Source: Streptomyces sp. V3I8 (lineage in GTDB: Bacteria > Actinomycetota > Actinomycetes > Streptomycetales > Streptomycetaceae). Taken from it: 64,000 nt of DNA. The stretch lies in NCBI RefSeq assembly GCF_030817535.1, contig NZ_JAUSZL010000002.1, positions 6,076,001 to 6,140,000 of the forward strand. The letters run 5' to 3'. The position numbers and the translations under genes were made by a program. Positions 1-7,430 of this stretch are shown piece by piece. Position 1 is the stretch's first letter. Each line of letters starts with the position of its first letter. The notes beneath the pieces were generated by a model. That model saw only the letters and a list, made by a program, of their open reading frames with translations. It had not been told where the DNA came from and did not search any database.

Positions 1-1203
1 GCCGTCCTCGTCCTCCTTGCCGTCCTCGTTGTCCTTGTCGCCCTTGTCGGCGGCCGATGTGCCGGTGGCCTCGGCGGCCGGGCCGGTCGCGCCGAGCTGC
101 TTCACCAGGTCGGCGCCGCCGAAGTCGCGCGGGTCCGCTCCGGTGGCGTGCGCCGCGAAGATCAGCTGCGCGTACGCGGCCGGGCCGCTCCGCGCCGCCC
201 AGTCGCCCGACTCCTTCTTCAGCCAGGCCAGGGACCTGCCGGCGTCGGCCGTCCGGCCCGCCGCCGCCAGCGCGACGACCGCGTCGGCGGTGTTGCCGTG
301 ATCGGGCTGGTCCTCGGCGCCCGCGAGGGCGGACTTCAGGTAGCCGGTCCTCGCCACCGCGCCCGCGAGATACCCGGCGCCGTTGGCCGCCGCCTGCCCG
401 GCGGTCGGGGAGTCGCCGCCCGCGCACTTCGCGGCCCCGGCGGACTTCCCGGCGGATCCCCCGTCGTCCTCGGCGTCCGCCGCCAGGCCTTCGCCGAGCG
501 CGCCCAGGACGCCCGCCGCGGTGGCGTCGGCGTTCGCCGCGAGCCCGCCCTTCTTGTCGGGCTGGAAGGCGAACGCGCCCGCGCCGTCCTCGTCGCAGGG
601 GACGGACAGGCCGCGCAGGGCGTCGTACGGCGTCCGGTCGTCCTTCGAGCGCAGGTCCTGCGTGTCGGTGCCGGCGGCCTCCAGGGCGCCGATCACGACG
701 GATGTCGAGTTGGTGTCGGTGGCCCCGCCGGGGAGGTAGCCCCAGCCGCCGTCCTCGTTCTGCGCGGACTTCAGCCACTTCACGGCCGCGCCGCTCACGG
801 CGTCGTCGGCGTCGAGCGCCTCCAGGGCCTGCAGGGCGGCGGCGGTGCTGTTCGTGTCGGCCTGCGTCCTGGTGTCGCACTTCGCGGCCGGGTCCGCGCG
901 GTAGGCCGCGAAGCCGCCGTCCGCGCACTGCTGCCCGGTGAGCCAGTCGACGGCCTTCGCGGCGGGCCGCACGCCCACGGTGTGCTGGGCGAGCAGCGCG
1001 AGCGACTGCCGCCAGACACCGTCGTACGTCGGGTCGGTGCTGCCGTACAGGCCTGAGGGGAGCGCCGGGGACGGGGAGGGCGAGGCGGAGGACGAAGCGG
1101 ACGGGGACGGGGAGGGTGACTCGTCGGCGAGGGCGGTCGGCGCGAACGCCGTGCCGATCACGGCGGTGGCGGCCAGGACCACGGCGCTGCGGCGGACAGA
1201 CAT
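1..1203 (-). CDS. Secreted prenyltransferase/squalene-oxidase-repeat (alpha/alpha barrel) protein, partial
   Basis: The reading frame starts at an ATG at 1203 and runs off the left edge, so the C-terminus is missing. The N-terminus is a clear signal peptide (RR, hydrophobic stretch, cut after about residue 26, ALA-DE), followed by a Ser/Pro linker. The body holds repeated helical units with DGGFAAY and EDGGWGY signatures, typical of prenyltransferase/squalene oxidase repeats, which fold as an alpha/alpha toroid. A cobalamin riboswitch lies directly upstream on the same strand. Human intrinsic factor and transcobalamin use the same toroid fold, so I infer a role in extracytoplasmic capture of cobalamin or cobalt. 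The function is inferred from fold and riboswitch; the exact ligand is not shown. Confidence 0.75.
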   Translation of the reverse strand, partial: MSVRRSAVVLAATAVIGTAFAPTALADESPSPSPSASSSASPSPSPALPSGLYGSTDPTYDGVWRQSLALLAQHTVGVRPAAKAVDWLTGQQCADGGFAAYRADPAAKCDTRTQADTNSTAAALQALEALDADDAVSGAAVKWLKSAQNEDGGWGYLPGGATDTNSTSVVIGALEAAGTDTQDLRSKDDRTPYDALRGLSVPCDEDGAGAFAFQPDKKGGLAANADATAAGVLGALGEGLAADAEDDGGSAGKSAGAAKCAGGDSPTAGQAAANGAGYLAGAVARTGYLKSALAGAEDQPDHGNTADAVVALAAAGRTADAGRSLAWLKKESGDWAARSGPAAYAQLIFAAHATGADPRDFGGADLVKQLGATGPAAEATGTSAADKGDKDNEDGKEDEDG

Positions 1204-1304
1204 GATCGGCGGGTGCCTCTCTGTACTCATCGGCTCGCCGACGGGGGTGCCCCTTCGGCTCGCCCTGCGGGGGGAGCGGCCGGGCAGCCCGGAACCCCGG
1301 GCGG

Positions 1305-1500
1305 CTCGGCTCCGTATGCCTCGACGGTGCCGGTCACCGGCGGTCCCGGTGACGCGAGCCGGTCACGTTCCGTACGGGGCGTTCCGGCTCGCCGCCCAGC
1401 GGGAACGGGGCGGCACACGGCTGCGGGTCAGCGCCGGATTTGCACCGGCTTCCCCCCGTACGGGTGTGATGACGACCTGCTCACTGTACCGGCCCGTAGC
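1305..1500 (-). promoter_or_regulatory. Cobalamin riboswitch
   Basis: On the minus strand the B12 box GCCGGTGCAAATCCGGCGCT lies at about 1450-1430 and is followed by GACCCGCAGCC. Further along come a GAGCCGGAACGCCCCGT segment (about 1390-1375) and a GTCGAGGCATACGG segment near 1330-1315, in the order and spacing of the AdoCbl-class aptamer. It sits 100-300 bases upstream of the secreted alpha/alpha protein. High cobalamin should reduce expression, probably by hiding the ribosome site. The edges are approximate. Confidence 0.9.
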
Positions 1501-1555
1501 GATGCCCCCCGGGGCCGGCCGGGAGCCGCCGGGGTCGAGGTGGCCGGCGGACGGG

Positions 1556-2002
1556 TCAGCAGCAGCCGGTACCGGCGGCCGCGGATTCGTCCGGGCCGGT
1601 ACAGCACGTGCTCCGGGGCTGCTCGGCGAGCGTGTCGGCGTCGGCCTTGACGACGTACACCTCCCAGGGTTCCCGGCCGGGGCCGTGGACCCACACCTTG
1701 TCCTGGAGGGCGAAGCAGCAGACGGTGTCGCGCTCCACCGCTGTGTCGAGCCCTCGGCCGGCGAGGCGGGCGGTGGCCGCGTGGACGTCTTCGGAGGAGG
1801 TGACTTCCACACCGAGGTGGTCCATGCGCGTCTCGTGCTCGGCCTCGCCCTGGATGAGGACGAGCTTGAGCGGGGGTTCGGCGATGGCGAAGTTGGCGTA
1901 GCCGTCGCGGAGTTTGGCCGGCTCGGTGTCGAACAGCTTGCGGTAGAAGGCGACCGAGGCGTCGAGGTCGGGCACGCGCAGAGCCAGTTGCACACGGGAC
2001 AT
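1556..2002 (-). CDS. arsI: ArsI/CadI-type organoarsenical C-As lyase
   Basis: A 148-residue single-domain vicinal-oxygen-chelate (glyoxalase-fold) protein. Residues that match the ArsI metal site are visible: Gln5, His62 and Glu114. The cysteine pair expected to bind trivalent methylarsenite is Cys95-Cys96 (TVCC). Two more Cys pairs lie in the tail (133-134 and 147-148). In the family the enzyme breaks the carbon-arsenic bond of methylarsenite in a dioxygen-dependent reaction. It is the second gene of an arsO-arsI operon (43-bp gap). Some relatives are annotated as cadmium-induced CadI, so metal specificity is inferred from the arsenic context. Confidence 0.88.
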   Translation of the reverse strand: MSRVQLALRVPDLDASVAFYRKLFDTEPAKLRDGYANFAIAEPPLKLVLIQGEAEHETRMDHLGVEVTSSEDVHAATARLAGRGLDTAVERDTVCCFALQDKVWVHGPGREPWEVYVVKADADTLAEQPRSTCCTGPDESAAAGTGCC

Positions 2003-2045
2003 GGCAGTCCTCCTGTCGTGGTGGGTGGCGTGGTCGTGGTGCGGG

Positions 2046-3428
2046 TCAGCAGCCGCCGGAAGCGGGAGCCCGGACGGTGCCGGGAGCGCCGAGCCGGATC
2101 AGGGCGGGGGCCGGGGCGCAGCAGCCGCCCGTCGCCTCCTGGGTGGTGTCCGCGGTGTCGAAGAGGCCGGCACCGCCGCACACGCCGGTTTCGGGGAGGG
2201 TGAGTTCGACGCGGTCGGCGGACTCCTCGTCCCCTGCGAGGGCGGCGACGACCGAGCGGACCTGCTCGTAACCGGTCATGGCGAGGAAGGTGGGGGCGCG
2301 GCCGTAGGACTTCATGCCGACCAGGTGGACACCTTGTTCGGGATGGGACAGTTCGCGGTGGCCGTGGGGGCGGACGGTGCCGCAGGAGTGCTGGTTGGGG
2401 TCGATCAGCGGTGCCAGTTCGACGGGTGCCTGCAGGCGCTCGTCGAGGCCCAGACGGAGTTCGCCGAGGAAGGTCAGGTCGGGGCGGAAGCCGGTGAGCA
2501 CGATGACCTCGTCGACCGGGTCGAGGCGCAGACCGTCCTCGGCGACCAGGACCAGGCGTCCATCGGCCGTCCGCTCGACGGCGCCGGTGCGGAAGCCGGT
2601 GACAGCGTCCGCGTGCCCGTCGTCGACGGCGGCCTTCGCCGCGAGTCCGAGGGCGCCGCGGGCGGGCAACCGGTCGGCCTCGCCACCGCCGAACGTGGAG
2701 CCGCCGATGCCGCGCCGCAGGATCCACAGTCCTTTGGTGCCCGCGCCGTCCGCGGTCTTGGCGAGGTCGGCCAGATGGGCCAGGGCGGTGAAGGCGGAGG
2801 CGCCGGAGCCGATGACGGCGGTGCGCCTGCCCGCGTAACGGGCGCGTACGGCAGGGTCGTCGAGGTCGGGGACGCGGTAGGTGATGCGGTCGGAGGCGGC
2901 GCGCTCGCCGAGGGCGGGCAGGCCGCTGCCGCCCGCCGGGGACGGGGTGGCCCAGGTGCCGGAGGCGTCGATGACGGCGCGGGCGAAGATCCGCTCCTCG
3001 TGGCCGTCGCGGTACGTGACGTGGACGACGAAGGGCTGGGTCTCGCGGTCGGCGTCGACGATGCGGTCGCGGCCGGACCGGGAGACGCCGGTGACCCTCG
3101 CGCCGGTGCGGACCTTCTCGCCGAGGGTCTCGGCGAGCGGTTGCAGGTAGGCGTCCGCCCAGTCGCCCCCCGAGGGGTAGGTGCCCGGGTCGGGATGGGT
3201 CCAGCCGGTGGGGGCGAGCAGTTTCTCGGCGGCCGGGTCGACCACTTCGGCCCAGGTGGAGAAGAGGCGCACGTGCGACCAGTCGCGCACCGCGCTGCCC
3301 GCGGAGGGCCCGGATTCCAGGACGAGCGGTTCGAGGCCGCGCACGACGAGGTGGGCGGCGGCGGCCAGGCCGATGGGGCCGGCGCCGATGATCACGGTCG
3401 GCAGGGCGGCGGGCGTGCTCTCGCTCAT
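2046..3428 (-). CDS. arsO: ArsO-like flavin-dependent monooxygenase
   Basis: About 460 residues. An N-terminal FAD-binding motif (GAGPIGLAAAAHL, near residue 15) and a second dinucleotide site (VIGSGASAFTAL, near residue 205) mark a two-domain flavoprotein monooxygenase. The C-terminus is cysteine-rich (GGCC and GGC ends), as in arsenic-island flavoproteins. ArsO genes sit in many actinobacterial ars operons; the exact reaction in this organism is inferred. The ATG at 3428 is preferred over the GTG at 3431 because GGAG lies 6 bases upstream. The gene is divergent from arsR and shares its operator region. Confidence 0.8.
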   Translation of the reverse strand: MSESTPAALPTVIIGAGPIGLAAAAHLVVRGLEPLVLESGPSAGSAVRDWSHVRLFSTWAEVVDPAAEKLLAPTGWTHPDPGTYPSGGDWADAYLQPLAETLGEKVRTGARVTGVSRSGRDRIVDADRETQPFVVHVTYRDGHEERIFARAVIDASGTWATPSPAGGSGLPALGERAASDRITYRVPDLDDPAVRARYAGRRTAVIGSGASAFTALAHLADLAKTADGAGTKGLWILRRGIGGSTFGGGEADRLPARGALGLAAKAAVDDGHADAVTGFRTGAVERTADGRLVLVAEDGLRLDPVDEVIVLTGFRPDLTFLGELRLGLDERLQAPVELAPLIDPNQHSCGTVRPHGHRELSHPEQGVHLVGMKSYGRAPTFLAMTGYEQVRSVVAALAGDEESADRVELTLPETGVCGGAGLFDTADTTQEATGGCCAPAPALIRLGAPGTVRAPASGGC

Positions 3429-3467
3429 CACGTTCTCCAGGGCGGTCGGGAGGGCATGGACCCACTG

Positions 3468-3539
3468 ATTCGATGTCTGTCGATATCAGGGACCTTGCCA
3501 CGTGGTATCGACGGATGTCAATATCGACGTATGTCGAAT
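3468..3539. promoter_or_regulatory. Paired ArsR operators between arsO and arsR
   Basis: Two sites of the same design face each other: ATTCGA-N6-TCGATAT at 3468-3486 and its mirror ATATCGA-N6-TCGAAT at 3521-3539. A weaker half-like copy (ATCGACGGATGTCAA) lies between them. The right site covers the arsR start codon at 3531, so arsR is probably transcribed with little or no leader and shut off by its own product. The left site lies 40 bases upstream of arsO. Confidence 0.8.
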
Positions 3540-3905
3540 TCGAGTGTGGTGGAGCTGCCGGTCCTGAACCAGCCGGACGGGGCGGTCGTGCCGTGCTGCC
3601 CGCCGCTGACCGAGCGCCCCTTGAGCGCCGGGGAGGCGGAGCGGACCGCGAAGATGTTCAAGGCGCTCGGGGATCCGGTGCGGCTGAGGCTGTTCTCGCT
3701 GGTCGCCTCGCACGAGGGCGGCGAGGCGTGCGTGTGCGACATCTCCGACGTCGGTGTCTCGCAGCCGACCGTCTCCCACCACTTGAAGAAGCTCAAGGAG
3801 GCCGGTCTGCTGGCCTCCGAGCGGCGCGGGACGTGGGTGTACTACCGCGTCGAGCCGGGCGTTCTGGCCGCGATGGGGCAGCTGCTCACCGCGGGGACCC
3901 GCTGA
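3531..3905 (+). CDS. arsR: ArsR/SmtB arsenic-responsive repressor
   Basis: A 124-residue winged-helix protein of the ArsR/SmtB family. The ECVCDL-type metalloid site is seen as Cys67-Val-Cys69 (EACVCDIS), directly before the recognition helix (SQPTVSHHLKKLKEAGL). An extra N-terminal Cys22-Cys23 pair may add a ligand. Binding of As(III) is expected to release it from the operators at 3468-3539. The ATG at 3531 gives the usual family length; the longer upstream extension has no coding character. Confidence 0.92.
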   Translation: MSNSSVVELPVLNQPDGAVVPCCPPLTERPLSAGEAERTAKMFKALGDPVRLRLFSLVASHEGGEACVCDISDVGVSQPTVSHHLKKLKEAGLLASERRGTWVYYRVEPGVLAAMGQLLTAGTR

Positions 3906-3986
3906 CCCGTACCGGGTCGTGCGCACCGGCGTCCGGAGCATCCCCGACGGGGCCGCCCCGGCCGCTTCCCGGTGCCGCGGCGCATG

Positions 3987-5078
3987 TCAGGCGGTGTGGA
4001 ACCGCCGGCGCCAGGCGAGCGAGACGTGGACCAGCGCCACCAGCACCGGCACCTCGATGAGCGGGCCGACCACGCCGGACAGGGCCTGGCCGCTGGTGAC
4101 GCCGAAGGTGGCGACGGCGACGGCGATGGCCAGTTCGAAGTTGTTGCCGGCCGCGGTGAAGGCGAGCGTGGCGGTGCGGTCGTAGGCCAGGCCGACGGCC
4201 TTGCCGAGCGCGAAGGTCCCGAACCACATCGCCGCGAAGTACACGAGCAGCGGAAGTGCGATCCGGGCGACGTCCAGCGGTCGTGAGGTGATCGTCCTGC
4301 CCTGCAGGGCGAAGAGGACGACGATCGTGAAGAGCAGGCCGTACAGGGCCCAAGGACCGATCCTGGAAAGGAAGCCGGACTCGTACCGCTCCTGCCCCAG
4401 CTTCTTCTCGCCGATCCGGCGGGTGAGGAACCCGGCCAGCAGGGGGACGCCGAGGAAGACGAGGACGTTCAGGGCGATCTTCCCCATGGAGATGTCGAGG
4501 TGCTCACCGTCGCCCAGGCCGAGCAGGCCGGGCAGCAGGTCGAGGTAGAACCAGCCGAGCAGGCCGAACGCCAGGACCTGGAAGACGGAGTTGAGGGCCA
4601 CCAGTACGGCGGCCGCTTCACGGTCGCCGCAGGCCAGGTCGTTCCAGATGACGACCATCGCGATGCAGCGGGCCAGCCCGACGATGATCAGCCCGGTGCG
4701 GTACTCCGGCAGATCGGCCAGGAAGATCCACGCCAGCGCGAACATCACGGCCGGGCCGACGATCCAGTTCATGAGCAGTGACGACACCATCAGCCTGCGG
4801 TCGCCGGTGACGGCGTCGAGCTTGTCGTAGCGGACCTTGGCCAGCACCGGATACATCATGACCAGCAGGCCGACGGCGATCGGCAGGGAGATCCCGCCGA
4901 TCTCGACCTTCGCGAGCGCGTCGTCCAGGCCGGGAACGAGACGGCCCAGAGCCAGGCCGAGGGACATGGCGAGCAGGATCCACACGGCGAGGAAGCGGTC
5001 CAGGGTGGAGAGCTTCGCGACGGCTCCCGCCTCCCCGCCGCCCGCTGTGCCGGCCGTCGCGGGTTCCGTGGACGTCAT
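3987..5078 (-). CDS. acr3: Acr3-family arsenite efflux permease
   Basis: A 363-residue integral membrane protein with about ten hydrophobic helices, of the BART/Acr3 type. It shows the Acr3 signature with a conserved cysteine in a helix (GLARCIAMVVIW) and the conserved NNFELAIAVA segment late in the protein. It exports arsenite at the cell membrane. The start ATG at 5078 overlaps the stop of the preceding arsR2 by one base (TGATG), so the two are translationally coupled. Confidence 0.93.
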   Translation of the reverse strand: MTSTEPATAGTAGGGEAGAVAKLSTLDRFLAVWILLAMSLGLALGRLVPGLDDALAKVEIGGISLPIAVGLLVMMYPVLAKVRYDKLDAVTGDRRLMVSSLLMNWIVGPAVMFALAWIFLADLPEYRTGLIIVGLARCIAMVVIWNDLACGDREAAAVLVALNSVFQVLAFGLLGWFYLDLLPGLLGLGDGEHLDISMGKIALNVLVFLGVPLLAGFLTRRIGEKKLGQERYESGFLSRIGPWALYGLLFTIVVLFALQGRTITSRPLDVARIALPLLVYFAAMWFGTFALGKAVGLAYDRTATLAFTAAGNNFELAIAVAVATFGVTSGQALSGVVGPLIEVPVLVALVHVSLAWRRRFHTA

Positions 5079-5389
5079 CAGCAGGCCCGCTTCCGGCCGG
5101 TCTCCACGGTCTGTCCGGCGATGGTGGCCAGCTCGGCGAACGAGTTCGCCAGGGCTTCGATGACCTCGGGCTTCAGCTTGTAGTAGATGAACCGGCCGCA
5201 CGGCTCGGTGTCCACCACGCCCGCCTCACGCAACACCTTCATGTGGTTGGACAGGTTGGTCTGCTTGGCGCCCGTCTCCGCGACCAGGTGTGTGGTGCAC
5301 AGCGTCTCGTGGGCGAGCAGGGTCACGATCCGGAGCCTGAGCGGATCGGCCAGCACCCGCATCAGATCAGTGTCGACTGACGTCATCAT
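5078..5389 (-). CDS. arsR: Second ArsR-family regulator, coupled to acr3
   Basis: A 103-residue winged-helix repressor (helix-turn-helix about residues 33-57, TGAKQTNLSNHMKVLREAGV). Cysteines at 31, 64 and 103 are candidate metalloid ligands and are placed differently from those of the first ArsR, so the two sensors are not duplicates. Start codons at 5389 and 5386 are both possible. It is first in an arsR2-acr3 operon and divergent from arsC. Confidence 0.9.
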   Translation of the reverse strand: MMTSVDTDLMRVLADPLRLRIVTLLAHETLCTTHLVAETGAKQTNLSNHMKVLREAGVVDTEPCGRFIYYKLKPEVIEALANSFAELATIAGQTVETGRKRAC

Positions 5390-5390
5390 G

Positions 5391-5428
5391 GGCTGATATT
5401 GTCACATCAGCCAAGACTGATACCAGTC
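5391..5428. promoter_or_regulatory. Operator palindromes between arsR2 and arsC
   Basis: GGCTGAT-N8-ATCAGCC at 5391-5412 is a perfect 7-bp inverted repeat that begins next to the arsR2 start codon. A second one, GACTG-ATAC-CAGTC, lies at 5415-5428. Their place between divergent arsR2 and arsC fits ArsR2 operators controlling both directions. Confidence 0.7.
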
Positions 5429-5528
5429 GGGGCTGAAGTATGGGATCCCGTCGAAGGGGACCCCATGACGTCCCCTCCCATGTCGCCCGTCCTGCCGGGC
5501 GCCCGCTCCGCGGCCGAAGGAAACGCTC

Positions 5529-5975
5529 ATGCCCGTGCCCGTGCCCGTGCCCATGCCCGCGTCCCCGCCCGCGCCGCTCGCCTCCGTGCTCTTCGTCTGC
5601 GTTCACAACGCGGGCCGCTCGCAGATGGCCGCCGCTTTCCTCGATCACCTCGCGGGCGCGCGCGTCGAGGCGCGTTCGGCCGGCTCGATCCCCGGTGACC
5701 AGGTCAATCCGGCCGCCGTCGAGGCCATGAAGGAAGTCGGCATCGACATCTCCGCCGCCATCCCCAAGGTCCTCACCACCGAGGCGGTGCAGGCGTCCGA
5801 CTACGTCATCACGATGGGCTGCGGCGACGCCTGCCCCGTCTTCCCCGGCAGGAAGTATCTCGACTGGACGCTGGAAGACCCCGCAGGCAAGGGGGTTGAA
5901 GCCGTCCGTCCGATCCGCGACGAGATCAGGACCCGCATCGAGGCCCTCGTCGCCGAGATCGACGCGCAGCGGTAG
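5529..5975 (+). CDS. arsC: Arsenate reductase, low-molecular-weight phosphatase fold
   Basis: A 148-residue protein with the CX5R loop CVHNAGR (Cys24 to Arg30) that binds arsenate, and a second cysteine motif MGCGDACP (Cys98, Cys102). This places it in the LMW-PTP-related ArsC class rather than the glutaredoxin class; whether mycothiol or thioredoxin supplies electrons cannot be decided here. It turns As(V) into As(III), which Acr3 exports. The ATG at 5529 has a GAAGGAAA ribosome site. The first 10 residues are a PV repeat coded by a hexanucleotide repeat, and the true fold starts near residue 18. Confidence 0.92.
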   Translation: MPVPVPVPMPASPPAPLASVLFVCVHNAGRSQMAAAFLDHLAGARVEARSAGSIPGDQVNPAAVEAMKEVGIDISAAIPKVLTTEAVQASDYVITMGCGDACPVFPGRKYLDWTLEDPAGKGVEAVRPIRDEIRTRIEALVAEIDAQR

Positions 5976-6020
5976 ACGCATACGGTGGACTTCGCTCCGC
6001 CGAGTGCTGCGGTCACCGGA

Positions 6021-7226
6021 CTAGAGGGCGCGGCGGGCCGTGTGCGGTGCCGGGACCGGGGCCGGTGTGGGCTGGCAGAGGACGAGGGCCAGGTCGTCGA
6101 CGGGGGCGGTGCCCGTGTGGGCGAGGAGGCGCGAGTAGAGGGTGTCGAGGGCCTCGTCGGGGAGGGGGTCGCGCAGGGCGTGGGCGGCCTCGGTGAGGAA
6201 GGGGAAGAGCGTGCCGTCGGGGGCGCGGGCCTCGGTGAGGCCGTCGGTGTAGAGGAGGAGGCGGTCGCCCGGCTGGAGGCGTACGCGGTACTGGCGCGGG
6301 TCGGGGCCGAGGCCCAACGGCAGGGTGGCGACGCCCGGTTCGAGCAGTTCGATGCGCTGGCCGGCGCGCAGGGGCGCGGGATGGCCGCAGTTGACCAGCC
6401 GGACCTCGCCCGGCGCGAACTCGGCGAGGAGCGCGGTGACGAAGTCCTCCGGGTCCAGGTCCGGCGCGAGGCGTTCGTCCAGGCCGGTGGCGACGGCGGT
6501 CAGGTCCGGGACCGTGTGGGCGAGTTCGCGGAAGCCCGCCACCGTCTCGGCGGTCAGCCGGACGGCTTCGAGACCGTGTCCGCGCACGTCACCGACGAGG
6601 ACCCGCAGGCCGAACGGGGTGACCGCGACGTCGTACAGGTCCCCGCCGAGCGTCGACTCGTGCACGGCGCAGTGGTAGCGCGTGGAGACGTGCGTGCCGG
6701 CGAAGCTGCGGGACAGCGGCCGTACGACGGCTTCCTGGGTGATCCGTACGACCTCGCGCACCTCGGCGAGCCGCGCGGTGAGCCGGTCCCGCTGCCGCAC
6801 GGTGTGCGCGGTGAGCGCGCAGCCGAGCAGCAGCTGCGACAGCGTGACGGCGGCCGGGACCCGGTCCAGCAGCAGTGCGGGCCCGGCGACGAGGACGCCG
6901 ACCGCCGAGGGCGCGAGGAACCGGGCTTCGGAGAGCCCGGAGAGCCCGGAGGGTTCGGAGGGTTCGGGCGGCCCCGGGGGTGCAGGTGGTCCGGAGGGGC
7001 TGCGGAGGTCGCGGAGGTCGCGGGGCGGACCGGACGGGCGTGGCAGGCCGTAGCCGTAGCCGCGGCCGTGGCCGCGGAGCCGTCGTCGGTCGTCGGGTCG
7101 CATCCACATCCGCATTCGCATCGGGCATCGGCAATCGCATGGGCACAGCACGGACATGGGAATCGGCGTGGGCATGGGCGGCGGCATCCGCGACCGCGTC
7201 GGCGGGCGCCACCGCTCCCGTCGCAC
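6021..7226 (-). CDS. SpoIIE/PP2C-type protein serine/threonine phosphatase, membrane-attached
   Basis: Up to 401 residues. A hydrophobic pair of helices lies near residues 103-142, followed by a SpoIIE-like PP2C domain with the metal-binding blocks GGDLYDVA, GDVRGHGLEA, YTDGLTEAR and DDLALVL. Such proteins act on anti-sigma antagonist proteins in Streptomyces. The first 40 to 100 residues are low-complexity (MPPPMP, repeated Gly-Pro and Glu-Pro-Ser), so the start is uncertain and an internal ATG near 7100 is possible. The gene converges with arsC. Confidence 0.82.
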   Translation of the reverse strand: MRRERWRPPTRSRMPPPMPTPIPMSVLCPCDCRCPMRMRMWMRPDDRRRLRGHGRGYGYGLPRPSGPPRDLRDLRSPSGPPAPPGPPEPSEPSGLSGLSEARFLAPSAVGVLVAGPALLLDRVPAAVTLSQLLLGCALTAHTVRQRDRLTARLAEVREVVRITQEAVVRPLSRSFAGTHVSTRYHCAVHESTLGGDLYDVAVTPFGLRVLVGDVRGHGLEAVRLTAETVAGFRELAHTVPDLTAVATGLDERLAPDLDPEDFVTALLAEFAPGEVRLVNCGHPAPLRAGQRIELLEPGVATLPLGLGPDPRQYRVRLQPGDRLLLYTDGLTEARAPDGTLFPFLTEAAHALRDPLPDEALDTLYSRLLAHTGTAPVDDLALVLCQPTPAPVPAPHTARRAL

Positions 7227-7430
7227 GACGGTCTCTGAATATCTCCCTCCGCACCCGTACCGACAGGGCGTTGATCACATCTCGTCGCAATATGCCCGGA
7301 AGTGGCGGTGGGGGACCGAGTTCGTGTCCGGCTCGCCGGTGCGGTCGGAGGCAGTCCCGCGGGCCCGTCACACTGACCCGTGCGGGATCCCTCCGGGCTC
7401 GCTGTCACGCTGTGCGGGGAGGGCATTGCC

